DNA of 64,000 nucleotides. It comes from Roseiarcus sp963813555 (lineage in GTDB: Bacteria; Pseudomonadota; Alphaproteobacteria; Rhizobiales; Beijerinckiaceae). The position numbers and the translations under genes are program-made. Location of the stretch: assembly GCA_963813555.1 (NCBI GenBank), contig CAWEZX010000011.1:62001-126000 (forward strand), given 5' to 3'. Positions 25,830-34,370 of the stretch are shown in pieces (the stretch's first letter is position 1; every line of letters starts with the position of its first letter). The notes under the pieces were generated by a model. It was not told the origin of the DNA. It ran no database searches and was given only the letters and a program-made list of their open reading frames with translations.

Positions 25830-27212
25830 AGCTATGCGGGAAACTGGGTGACGGTGTGAGGAAGGCGGCGTAACGGGGTTGGTGATCAAGCCACCCGAAC
25901 CTCCAAGTAGGAGCGTTACGCCATGACCGAGAATAGAGTTGTTGGCCTTCGACAGAAAGGGGCGATCGACGATCCGCTCACCGAAATTCTGCGAACCGGC
26001 GCGCGTCGATTGATCGCCCAGGCGGTCGAGGCGGAGTTCGAGACGTTTCTGGCCTCGACCGCGGAACTCGTGCTTCCGGATGGCCGCCGACGGGTCGTTC
26101 GCCACGGGGATGATCCGGTTCGCGCGATCCAGACAGGAATCGGGCCGGTCGAAGTGCAAAAACCGAAGGCTCGTGATCGAGGCGCGACGCCGGGGGCGCG
26201 GATACGGTTCACCTCGAACATCCTGCCCAAATGGGCGCGCCGCACCAAGAGCCTCGACGCCCTTCTGCCCGTTCTCTATCTGCGCGGGATTTCCGCCGGC
26301 GATTTCCAGGAGGCCCTCGCCGCCCTGCTCGGCAAGGACGCGCCCAACCTTTCCGCGGCGGTGATCGCGCGCCTCAAGAGCGAATGGGAGGACGAATATC
26401 GGCGATGGCAGAAGCGCGATTTGTCGGCGCGCCATTACGTCTACGTCTGGGCGGACGGCGTCTATTTGCAGGCGCGCATGGAGCCGCAGGCCGAATGCAT
26501 GCTGGTGCTGATGGGGGCGACGCCGGAGGGCAAGAAGGAGTTGATCGGCTTTCAGACGGGCATGCGGGAGAGCGCGCAAAGCTGGAAGGAGCTGCTCGTC
26601 GATTTGAAGGCGCGCGGCCTGTCGGTCGCCCGCAAGTCGCCATCGGCGATGGCGCGCTCGGGTTCTGGAAGGCCCTCGACGAGGCGTTCCCGACGACGCG
26701 TCATCAGCGATGCTGGCTGCACAAGACATTGAACGTGCTCGACAAGCTCCCGAAGTCGATGCAACCCAACGCGCATAAGGATCTGCGCGAGATCTGGCTA
26801 TCCTCGAACCGGGGCGCGGCGGAAGCGGCGATGGCGACCTTCGCCGAGAAATACGCGCCCAAATACGACAAGGCCGTCGAATGCCTGATCAAGGATCGGC
26901 AGACGCTGCTGACGTTCTTCGACCTTCCCGCCGATCATTGGGACCACTTGCGAACCTCGAACCCGATCGAGAGCGTGTTCGCGACGGTGAGGCATCGCAC
27001 CGTCCGCATGAAAGGCGCGCTGTCGCAGGACACCGCCCGTCTCATGGTGTTCAAACTGGTGATGGCGGCGTCCAGGACCTGGCGGCGATTGCAAGGCCAA
27101 AATCAGTTGCCGAAAGTCGTCAACGGTATAAAATTCAAAGACGGAATCGAAGCTGTCGCCGAAATCAAATCCGCCGCTTGATTCACGCCGTCACCGACTC
27201 TCCCGCGTAGCT
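25830..27212 (+). mobile_element. IS256-family element with 8-bp target duplication
   Basis: The element is flanked by CTGCTGTG at 25822-25829 and 27213-27220. The termini AGCTATGCGGGA and TCCCGCGTAGCT are inverted repeats that extend, imperfectly, for about 30 bp (GGTGACGG shared). The host is the IS3 copy; copy 1 shows the uninterrupted site. The length is 1,383 bp. Confidence 0.9.
25923..27181 (+). pseudogene. IS256 (Mutator-type) transposase, frameshifted
   Basis: The N-terminus MTENRVVGLRQKGAIDDPLT and the catalytic region VYVWADGVYLQARMEPQAEC with LVLMGATPEGKKELIGFQTG are in one frame. After ARGLSV (about 26635) the frame shifts to AIGDGALGFWKALDEAFPTT, RHQRCWLHKTLNVLDKLPKS and NPIESVFATVRHRT. 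One lost base in CGCAAGTCGCC explains it. All family blocks are present if repaired. Confidence 0.88.
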
Positions 27213-28130
27213 CTGCTGTGGGTATGTGGGCAACGCGTTTGCGTTGTCCAAGCGAAGCGGCATATCCACAGCCCTCGCCGCCGCCTCGATTGCGTCCATG
27301 CCGGCGCGCCACACTGCCATTGGCGTTAGGTTGTTCATCGCCTGGTGCGGGCGCCGAAAATTGTAAAAGGCCATCCAGGAACCGATGCCGGCTCGCGCCT
27401 CGCGGCCATCGGCGTAGGCTTTCAGATGCCCCTTTTCATACTTGATCGAGCGCCACAGCCGTTCGATGAAAATGTTGTCCATGAAGCGGCCGCGTCCGTC
27501 CATCGAAATCGCGACGCCGGTCGCCGCGAGCTTGCCGGCGAAAGCCTCGGCGGTGAAAGTGGAGCCCTGATCGGTACTGAAAATCCGCAACTTTCCGAAC
27601 CGAAGCAGCGCCTCCTCCAGCGCCGCGGCGCAGAAGCTGGCATCGTTGGTGTTCGACAGCCGCCATGCCAGAACCGCCCGGCTGGCCCAGTCGATGATCG
27701 CCACCAGATAGAGGAAGCCGCACGCCATCGGGATGGAGGTCACGTCGGCCGCCCACACGGGGTTCGGCTCGGTAATCTTCAGGCCGCGCAGCAGGCAGGG
27801 GTATATCTTGCGCCCGGGCGCGGCTTTGCTGGCGCCGGGGCGCGGAACCAGCGCCTCGATCCCCATCACCCGCATCAGCCGCCACACCCGCTTGCGGTTG
27901 ACCCCACGGCCTTCCTTGTTGAGTTCGAAGGTCATTCGCCGCGAGCCGTAGAAGGGAAGTTCGAGATGCAGTTCGTCGATGCGGCGCATCACCGCCAGAT
28001 CGTCCGCTCGACGACAGGCTTGGGGCGGTAGACCCCCGAGCGGGCCACCCCCACAAAGCGCGCATCGCCGGCGCACCGACAGGTCCTCGCCAGGCCGTTC
28101 GACCATCGCTCTTCGATCGGGCGCGCTCAT
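27183..28130 (-). CDS. IS3 orfB transposase, nearly complete (315 aa)
   Basis: This contains the complete DDE integrase core: AADVTSIPMA (Asp), STDQGSTFTAEAF (Asp) and FIERLWRSIKYEKG (Glu). Two opposite one-base changes (about 28060 and 28010) leave an ORF with a ~25-residue frameshifted patch (CGGGPLGGLPPQACRR) where copies elsewhere encode VARSGVYRPK. The last nine residues (SYAGESVTA) come from the IS256 right end. Activity is doubtful because the patch falls in the helix-turn-helix region. Confidence 0.8.
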   Translation of the reverse strand: MSAPDRRAMVERPGEDLSVRRRCALCGGGPLGGLPPQACRRADDLAVMRRIDELHLELPFYGSRRMTFELNKEGRGVNRKRVWRLMRVMGIEALVPRPGASKAAPGRKIYPCLLRGLKITEPNPVWAADVTSIPMACGFLYLVAIIDWASRAVLAWRLSNTNDASFCAAALEEALLRFGKLRIFSTDQGSTFTAEAFAGKLAATGVAISMDGRGRFMDNIFIERLWRSIKYEKGHLKAYADGREARAGIGSWMAFYNFRRPHQAMNNLTPMAVWRAGMDAIEAAARAVDMPLRLDNANALPTYPQQSYAGESVTA

Positions 28131-28421
28131 CGCCCTGGCCTCCTGGCCAAGAAATCCCGTTCGCCCGTCAGTTGGCCAATCTTGGCGTAAAGCTTGGCCG
28201 TTTCACGCTCGCGCTCCTCCTCGCCATCGCCCGAACCGCTCGCCCCTCGCGAAAAACAGGCTCGCGACGTTGTCGAGAACCGGCTTCTTCCAGGCATAAA
28301 TCTGGTTCGGATGCACCCCGTGCCGCTGCGCCAGTTCCGGAACCGTCGCATCCTCGCGCAGCGCCTCAAGCGCAATCTTCGCCTCGAACGCCGAATCAAA
28401 CTTCTTGCGTGACTTCGTCAT
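28127..28421 (-). pseudogene. IS3 orfA, frameshifted (copy 2)
   Basis: The start is ATG 28421 after GGAGCGAGAA. The product begins MTKSRKKFDSAFEAKIALEA and contains the HTH LAQRHGVHPNQIYAWKKPV. The same five-T run as in copy 1 separates it from the C-terminal helix ETAKLYAKIGQLTGERDFLA. Whether the T-run is a slippage site or a lesion is open. Confidence 0.75.
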
Positions 28422-28630
28422 TTCTCGCTCCATCGGGTTGCGACAGAGCAGGACTTTTCCCACCTCAGCCAATGGTCCTAAATCCGGCCTCCAGCTCAGA
28501 TGGCATCAAATCAACCAAATGATGTCTTACGAAAAATTTGTTTGATACGCCGCTTCAGGCAGGTGCAGCGGTAAGGGCGGTATTCTCACGCGAACCATGG
28601 CGCGAATCCGTTTGACGGATAAGCTGGCGG

Positions 28631-28872
28631 ATGACGATCTCGTTTGCTCGCCATCAGTTTCCCGCCTGCGATCATCCGGCATGCCGTTTGGCTCTACGTC
28701 CGGTTCACGCTGAGCTATCGCGACGTTGAAGATCTGTTGGCGGAGCGTGGTCTGGATGTCTCCGACGAAACGGTGAGGCGATGGGTCTTGAAATTCGGGC
28801 CTCTCTTCGCCCGAAAACTTCGCCGTCGACGCTCGCGACCAACGGCGACATGGCATCTGGATGAGATGGTCG
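28631..28872 (+). pseudogene. IS6-family transposase, N-terminal fragment
   Basis: The first codons (MTISFARHQF from ATG 28631) and the rest (PPAIIRHAVWLYVRFTLSYR, DVEDLLAERGLDVSDETVRR, TATWHLDEM) are in different frames. The protein stops being IS6-like at about 28872, right after the first catalytic Asp. It differs from the IS6 at 6758. Confidence 0.75.
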
Positions 28873-29212
28873 CCGGAGTTCCAGCGGGCGGCGTTGTCAT
28901 GTCTGGATGTATATGGACCCCGCCCGATTGCAACGGATTTGGTGGGTTCTGGTCCAAGGGTCACAACTGCTGACGTATATCCGGCTTCCTGATGCGGCTT
29001 GATTGACCATCATCGCCGCGAGCCACGATGGATTTTCGCGCGCTTCCACCTCAACGTCGCCAAGGCATTGGCCGAAGCCATGCCGGTCCAGACACCAGGT
29101 TCGGGAAGCGACGGAGTGACCGTCTCGCCATCTTCTGCCAATCGTTGCAATTGCTAGGTGAGACCTATTGATCCTTTCATTTGGGATTTGCTTTCAGGCT
29201 GCGCCAACCGAA
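28873..29212. other. Junction sequence between IS fragments
   Basis: No gene is supported. A few codons after 28873 (EFQRAALSCLDVYGP) look as if they might come from another transposase or integrase, but this is too short to assign. It lies between an IS6 head and an IS110 tail. Confidence 0.3.
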
Positions 29213-29690
29213 AGACTGGCGTCATAGACGCTATCGCTGGTGAGCAAGCTCCAGGCGATCCGCGCATTCTTGTTGGCGAGCGCGACGGCGACAATGTTGG
29301 GGTGTCGCCGCTGCCGCATCTTGCCGAGCCACAGGCTTCGTGGATCCTGCTTTTCTCGAACCCGCCCGAGTGCAGAGCGAGCGCCGTGGATCAGCAACGT
29401 GCGCAGATAGCGATCTCCACGTTTACTGATGCCGAATGATCTGGCGCGACCTCCGCTCGATCGCTGTTTGGGCACAAGGCCAAGCCACGCCGCGAACTGA
29501 CGTCCGTTCTTGAAGGAGCTTCTGTCGCCGACCGCAGCGACCAGCGCCGTCGCCGTCACCGGGCCGATCCCTTCGACCTTGCCGAGACGCTGGCAGATCT
29601 CGCTGTTGCGGTAGAGCTCGCGGATCTTTCGGTCGTAACCCGCAATCCGCTGATCGTGGGTGCGGTCATGCGCCCATGATCAGGATGTCG
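29194..29690 (-). pseudogene. IS110-family transposase, C-terminal fragment
   Basis: This carries the second transposase domain only: YRNSEICQRLGKVEGIGPVT, FKNGRQFAAWLGLVPKQRSS (with the conserved Ser region) and RGDRYLRTLLIHGARSAL. The RuvC-like half is missing beyond 29690. It is distinct from the three other IS110-type elements in the window. Confidence 0.75.
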
Positions 29691-29790
29691 TAGGTGTCCT
29701 TGTAGGTCGCCACAGCCGTATGCCGTACACGCGCACCTTGAGTTCAGAGAGTTTTTCGCTGTTTGTCCTAATGTTCTTTGTGTCGGCCAT
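29672..29790 (-). pseudogene. Short remnant, possibly NTF2/DUF4440-like
   Basis: From ATG 29790 the frame reads MADTKNIRTNSEKLSELKVR VYG, and in a neighbouring frame TAVATYKDTYDILIMG. The combination VRVYGDTAV..T in NTF2-like (DUF4440) proteins suggests a relic, but it is only ~37 codons and frameshifted. Confidence is low. Confidence 0.25.
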
Positions 29791-29928
29791 TAGTTTCAAG
29801 AGTTCGGCTTTGGTATATAGTGGGTTCCATCGCTATCGCCCCGGGTCCAATTGAAGTGGCCCTGGATTTTGGGACCAGTGGCATAGTTGGAAGAAGTCTG
29901 CTCCGAATTGGATGGGACGGAGCGGCAG

Positions 29929-30235
29929 ATGACGAAGACGAGACGGAAGATTGACGCGGCGCTGAAGGCGAAGATCGCGCTGGAGGCGCTGCGGGAGCAG
30001 GCGACGGTCAGCGACCTGGCGCAGCGCCATCAGGTTCATCCGAACCAGATCTACGCCTGGAAGAAACAGCTGCTGGACCATGCGGCGGGGGCGTTCGATT
30101 CAGGGGTCGGCGTAGACACGGAAGCGGCGTCGGCGCGCGCGATCGAGAAGCTTCCCGCCAAGATCGGCCAGCTGACGATCGAGAACGATCCCCGATCAAG
30201 TCGGGGACAAGCTTTTTCGCCAAGAGGTTGGGCAA
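29929..30235 (+). pseudogene. IS3 orfA (copy 3), disrupted by a small palindromic insert
   Basis: ATG 29929 starts MTKTRRKIDAALKAKIALEA, with HTH LAQRHQVHPNQIYAWKKQLL. After KIGQLTIEND there is an insertion of about 24 bp containing CCCCGA TCAAG TCGGGG, a perfect 6-bp stem. Downstream sequence (TTCGCCAAGAGGTTGGGCAA then TGA) looks like the original end of orfA in another frame. The insert also removes the normal stop, so the frame now overlaps orfB for 150 bp. Confidence 0.75.
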
Positions 30236-30796
30236 ATGAGCGCGTCGAACCGTCGAGCCAAGCTCGATCGCGATCATCCCGATTTATCCGTACGCCGGCA
30301 ATGCGCGATGCTCGGCGTGGCGCGCTCGGGCGTCTATCGCAAACCGCGCCCGGCCAACGACAACGACCTCGAGGCGATGAGGCGCATTGACGCGCTGTTC
30401 ACCGCGCGTCCGTTCTTCGGGGCCCGGCGCATCGCGCGGACGCTGAGCGAGGAGGGCTTTCCGATCGACCGCAAGCGGGTGTGGCGGCTGATGCGGGTGA
30501 TGGGGATCGAGGCGCTGGTTCCGCGCCCCGGCGCCAGCAAAGCCGCGCCCGGGCGCAAGATATACCCCTGCCTGCTGCGCGGCCTGAAGATTACCGAGCC
30601 GAACCCCGTGTGGGCGGCCGACATCACCTATATCCCGATCGGCCGCGGCTTTCTCTACCTGGTCGCCGTCATCGACTGGGCGAGCCGGGCGGTTCTCGCC
30701 TGGCGGCTGTCGAACACCATGGACGCCTCGTTCTGCGTGGCGGCGCTGGAGGAGGCGCTGGCCCGATACGGCAAGCCGGAAATTTTCAACACCGAC
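30236..30796 (+). pseudogene. IS3 orfB (copy 3), N-terminal part cut by IS110
   Basis: This is intact from ATG 30236 to the IS110 junction: MSASNRRAKLDRDHPDLSVR, VARSGVYRKPRPANDNDLEA, AADITYIPIGRGFLYLVAVI and EIFNTD. It is a different IS3 subtype from copies 1 and 2, yet about 145 bp (30474-30620) are identical to them, as are the last ~70 bp to copy 1. The C-terminal half that follows the IS110 element belongs to yet another IS3 type. Confidence 0.8.
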
Positions 30797-30810
30797 AGTC
30801 AGAGGATAAA

Positions 30811-31060
30811 CGCCAGTTTCCGGGCGGCCTGACTCAAACACCGATCGGCCGACTGGTAGGCTGGCGCCGCAAGCCGCCCGGTGCGGTCTGACCCGCATTC
30901 CGATCGACCAGCCGTGTCTTTCCCTGGACCTGTCGACCGCCCGGGAACGCCTTGCGGTGAGGCTTTGCCTCGCCGATGCCTGTGACCCGAGAAGGGCCTG
31001 ACCTCCATGGTCTCGTGACTGTCCTGTCCGCGCATTCGGTCCCGGCGAAGCCATTCATGC
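30811..31060 (+). ncRNA. Candidate IS110 bridge RNA in the left end
   Basis: The ~285-bp non-coding left end can fold. CCGGGCGGC (30820-30828) pairs perfectly with GCCGCCCGG (30873-30881), closing a 44-nt loop. Farther on, CGGTGAGGC (30955-30963) pairs with GCCTCGCCG (30967-30975) around TTT with one G-U pair. The first loop contains AACACCGA (30837-30844), identical to the target bases AACACCGA (30788-30795) immediately before the insertion point. IS110 bridge RNAs carry such target guides in an internal loop. The RNA ends are guesses. Copy A has the same sequence with one base difference near 30893. Confidence 0.5.
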
Positions 31061-31081
31061 ATGGTCATGTGGAGGCTGGGA

Positions 31082-32158
31082 ATGGCGGTAACCGGAGGAA
31101 CACGTCGCATCGTCGGCGGCGTCGATACCCACAAGGATCTTCACGTCGCAGCGGTCGTCGACGAACAGGACCAGGTCATCGGAACACGATCCTTCGCCAC
31201 GACTCGGCAAGGCTATCGCCAGATGCTCGCCTGGATGCGCTCCTTCGGTGAGTTGCAACGCGTCGGCGTAGAGTCGACCGGCAGCTACGGCGCAGGGCTC
31301 CTGCGCTTCATGCAGCAGGCAAAGGTCGCGGTCCTCGAAGTCACGACCCCCGACAAGCAGGATCGGCGTCGACGCGGCAAGAACGACGATCTCGACGCCC
31401 AGAACGCCGCCCATGCCGCCTTTGCAGGTCAGCGGACCGTGACGCCGCGAAGCCGGGACGGCATGATCGAATCCCTGCGGGTTCTGATGGCTTGCCGGAA
31501 GACCGCGGTGAGCGCCAGGCGTGTCGCCCTGCAGATGATCCACAACACCATCGTCTGCGCCCCTGATGGCCTGCGCGATCAACTGCGCAGCCTGACCCGC
31601 ATGCAGCTCGTCCGCACGCTGGCCTCCTGGCGACCCGATCTTACCGCTTATCGCGACTTGGATTCCGCCTATCGCATCGGCCTCAAGTCGCTGGCCCGCC
31701 GTTACCTCGAGCTGCATGATGAGATCGCAGATCTCGATGTGATGATCGCCGCCATCGTCGACGAGCTGGCGCCGAACCTCGTCGCCCGCAATTCGATTGG
31801 CCACATTGGCGCTGCGCAGCTTCTCCTTACGGCCGGCGACAATCCAGAAAGATTGAGGTCAGAGGCCAGCTTCGCATCGTTGTGCGGCGTCAGTCCGGTT
31901 CCGGCGTCGTCGGGAAAGACCGTCCGGCATCGGCTCAACCGCGGCGGAGATCGCGCCGCCAATAGCGCGCTACACATCATCGCCATCGGACGCTTGCGGA
32001 CCGACCAGAGAACCAAGGACTACGTCGCTCGCCGACTCGCCGAAGGACATTCCAAGCTCGACGCCATTCGAGCCCTGAAGCGCTACCTCGCCAGAGAGGT
32101 CTTCACCCTCATCACGCAGCGCCGCAAGGAAATCAACGCCACCCGAATCGCCGCTTGA
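31082..32158 (+). CDS. IS110-family transposase, intact (358 aa)
   Basis: The start is MAVTGG at ATG 31082, with GGAGG upstream; an in-frame ATG at 31061 is less well placed. The DEDD domain is seen as GGVDTHKDLHVAAVV, RVGVESTGSYGAGLLRF and KNDDLDAQNAAHAA. The C-terminal domain has NSIGHIGAAQLLLTAGDNPE and SLCGVSPVPASSGKTVRHR, with the candidate catalytic Ser. IS110 recombinases insert a circular intermediate at a site chosen by the bridge RNA. This is the only intact copy of this element here. Confidence 0.92.
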   Translation: MAVTGGTRRIVGGVDTHKDLHVAAVVDEQDQVIGTRSFATTRQGYRQMLAWMRSFGELQRVGVESTGSYGAGLLRFMQQAKVAVLEVTTPDKQDRRRRGKNDDLDAQNAAHAAFAGQRTVTPRSRDGMIESLRVLMACRKTAVSARRVALQMIHNTIVCAPDGLRDQLRSLTRMQLVRTLASWRPDLTAYRDLDSAYRIGLKSLARRYLELHDEIADLDVMIAAIVDELAPNLVARNSIGHIGAAQLLLTAGDNPERLRSEASFASLCGVSPVPASSGKTVRHRLNRGGDRAANSALHIIAIGRLRTDQRTKDYVARRLAEGHSKLDAIRALKRYLAREVFTLITQRRKEINATRIAA

Positions 32159-32174
32159 CAAACAGAAGGGCGTC

Positions 32175-32477
32175 CGCGGTTCGCAATACGCTGCTCAGGG
32201 CTATCGGGAAGCCTTGCTTCGTTATAGCCTGGTCGGCTCGATGGGCCGGCGCGGCAATCCTTACGACAACCCCAAGGCGGAGAGCTTCATGAAGACGCTC
32301 AAGGTCGAAGCCGTTTATCCGATGGCCTACGAAACCTTCGCCGATGTCGCACAGGATCTTCCGAGATTTATCGACGAAGTCTACAACGCACGCCGTCTCT
32401 ACTCCGCTCTGGGCTACCTCAGCCCACAACAGTTCGAGGACCGCAACCCCCGGCTCACGGTCAAATCCGGAGCCTGA
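32175..32477 (+). pseudogene. IS3-family orfB, C-terminal part of a different subtype
   Basis: From the IS110 junction the frame reads RGSQYAAQGYREALLRYSLV, GSMGRRGNPYDNPKAESFMK (catalytic Glu) and YNARRLYSALGYLSPQQFED, ending at TGA 32477. It is not related closely to copy 1, 2 or 3 and has no N-terminal half nearby. About 40 bp later GGCCCACTCCAGATTGG may be its terminal repeat. Confidence 0.8.
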
Positions 32478-32529
32478 CCATTGTCCGCCCCTGGGGGCCC
32501 ACTCCAGATTGGCGTCCAAAATTGACCTC

Positions 32530-32822
32530 GATGGAAAAGGCTTGGACGGCAGCGCTCGCCGCGGCGAAGCTGGTTCGGGTTCATCAGCCGCAGCACACGC
32601 TGGCAGGGTTGGCCCATGTCGGCGATGAACGACTTCCGCCCGAAAAAGACCTTCGACCTCGCGCCTGCCTCGTCGGTCACCGTCCGTTCGACCAAACCTT
32701 CAGTCGGCAAGGTCGACGGGCGCGGGCGTTCGGCTTGCAACCGCGCCGCCGCTTCGATCTGGGGAGCGAAGCCCTTCCGAGCCGAGCGCGGCAGATCGTT
32801 GACTGATACGATTTCCTGGTGA
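32530..32822 (-). pseudogene. Unknown gene, C-terminal part (split by IS630)
   Basis: This reads GDHQEIVSVNDLPRSARKGF, APQIEAAARLQAERPRPSTL, VTDEAGARSKVFFGRKSFI. The N-terminal part lies at 33890-34370 on the other side of the IS630. The residues suggest a structural or plasmid/phage-type protein, but I do not recognise it. Confidence 0.45.
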
Positions 32823-33886
32823 TCACCTCGGGTTGGCGATTTTGGGCCACCAGTGGAAGCCGGCTTGGCTTTTGATTTTTTGCCTTTCCGCGGCGAGGAC
32901 GGCGCAACGCGCGGAGATGACCTCGTCGAGCGTTTCGAGGTCGGGAATGTGCTTGTTGACGATCGGCTCGTCGACCAGCGTCCAGAGCGTTTCGGCCGGC
33001 TGCACTTCGGGGGTGTAGGCGGGTTGGAAGACGAGACGAACCCCTTCCGGTACGACAAGGCCGGCTTCACCGTGCCAGCCGGCGTTGTCGAGCACGAGCA
33101 CGATGATCCGATCGCGCCCTGCGCCGGCTTCCTCGGCGAACAAGCGCAGCAGCGCCTCGAAGAAAGGCTTCGATACGCCGTTCGAGACGTACCAGAAGAC
33201 TTCACCGGTGGCGGGTGAGACGAAGGCCGTCACATAAAGCCATTCGAACCGATGGTGGCCGTGCGAGATCGGCCGTTTGCCCACAGGCGCCCAGACTCGC
33301 CGCGTCACCGGCTTCAGGCCGATCCGGTGTTCGTCGGTCGCGAAAGTCTCGATCGGCGTGTCGGGATGGCGCGCCGCTTCCTCGGCGACAATGTCGGCCA
33401 CTTTTTTTTGAAGTCGTCCTGCTCCTCGAGCGTCGCCGCCTTGGGGTTGCGCGGCCGCGGCTTTTGGATCGACCAATCGATCGCCCTCAGCGCCTCCCAG
33501 CCACGCTGCGCGGCGAGCGACGCCAGGCCCAACTCGCCCGCCATCCATTGCGCAACCTTGGCGCTCGTCCAAACCCCGCCGTCCGGCGGAGGATCGGCAA
33601 GACGAGCGCCAAGCCGATCCAACACCTCGGGCCTCAGAACAGTCGCCACCGCGCCGTTGCCGCGCCGGAGATCGCCCAGCGCCGAAGGCCCGCGCGCGTT
33701 GTAGCGCTCCAGAAGCTGCTCGATCCAGCGGCTCCCAAACGAGGTCATCGCCGACACTTCCCCGATCGTATGGCCCTTCGCCAACAGCCAGATCGTCTGG
33801 AAATGCCGCGAAGACATCGCGTCCCCGCTGGCTTCGTAACGCTCCTCCAATGCCGCAACGCTCAGATGACCGGCCACATGCGCCAT
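32823..33886 (-). pseudogene. IS630-family transposase with eight-A frame junction
   Basis: The first frame (MAHVAGHLSVAALEERYEAS, TIWLLAKGHTIGEVSAMTS, VWTSAKVAQWMAGELGLAS) runs to EEQDDFKKK. The catalytic part (VADIVAEEAARHPDTPIET, TDEHRIGLKPVTRRVWAPVG, VLVLDNAGWHGEAGLVVPEG, AYTPEVQPAETLW) is in the next frame. The junction is a run of eight A on the coding strand. Seven A would give a single frame, so transcriptional slippage or a one-base error are both possible. The element sits inside an unknown gene. Confidence 0.82.
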
Positions 33887-33889
33887 GCT

Positions 33890-34370
33890 CGCCCCCAGCG
33901 AATCATGGCTTTCCTATCTACCAGCGGCAAATCCAACTGAGAATCCTTCCCCGCCGAGTCAATCACCCGGAACTCGTATGACATTCGCGCCAGATCGGAT
34001 ACCGAAAGCTCCGAGCCCGGCAGCTTGCGCTCGTCATACGCCGACAGCCGCCGCTGGGTCAGCCGCATCAGGCTGCGCTCGTAGTCGTCCGCCGACTGGC
34101 CTGCGACCGGCGGCGGCGCGGTCTCATTGTAAGCCGCGAACACGTCGTCGTACTTGACTTGCAGCGTGCGGCGCTCCTCGGCGGCCTGCATTTCGGCGGC
34201 GCGGCTGTCGCCTCCGACCTCGCGGCGGTGCTGTTCCTCTAATCGGTCGAGCACGCTGGATGCCCGCTCGGCATCCGTCAGGCGGCGCTCATGCGCTTCA
34301 AGCAGGGTGGCTTGCGCGTCAAAATGCTCTGCAGCTTGTCGGTGATTCTCTTCGCCGCGTCGTTGCTCAT
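33890..34370 (-). pseudogene. Unknown gene, N-terminal part (split by IS630, frameshifted)
   Basis: The start is ATG 34370 (MSNDAAKRITDKLQS). A shift near 34325 leads to HFDAQATLLEAHERRLTDAE, then LDRLEEQHRREVGGDSRAAE, ERSLMRLTQRRLSAYDERKL and GSELSVSDLARMSYEFRVID, reaching AMIRW at the IS630 border. It is rich in charged heptads that suggest a coiled coil at residues ~15-80. No family was recognised. Confidence 0.45.

Larger units (their letters stand above)
25719..28495 (-). mobile_element. IS3-family element, copy 2, carrying an IS256 insertion
   Basis: The left end is shared with copy 1 (TTGAACTGGACCCGATTGG). orfA (28421 leftward) and orfB (28130 leftward) are present, and an IS256 element sits near the 3' end of orfB. 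The right boundary is estimated only, since no clean inverted repeat could be matched. It is the reference for defining the IS110 junctions in copy 1. Confidence 0.75.
30797..32174 (+). mobile_element. IS110-family element, copy B (between two different IS3 halves)
   Basis: The left junction is ACCGAC/AGTCAG at 30796/30797. The right junction is GGGCGTC/CGCGG at 32174/32175. The length is 1,378 bp, the same as copy A. The left IS3 flank (FNTD) and the right flank (RGSQYAAQGYREALLRY) come from different IS3 elements but meet at the same conserved codon position, (T/S)D-(Q/R)G-SQ. The transposase is intact. Confidence 0.88.

Noticed and set aside
28550..28620. Possible tRNA 3' end (minus-strand GTTCGCG context)
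   Set aside because: No acceptor stem, anticodon arm or CCA-adjacent pairing could be drawn.
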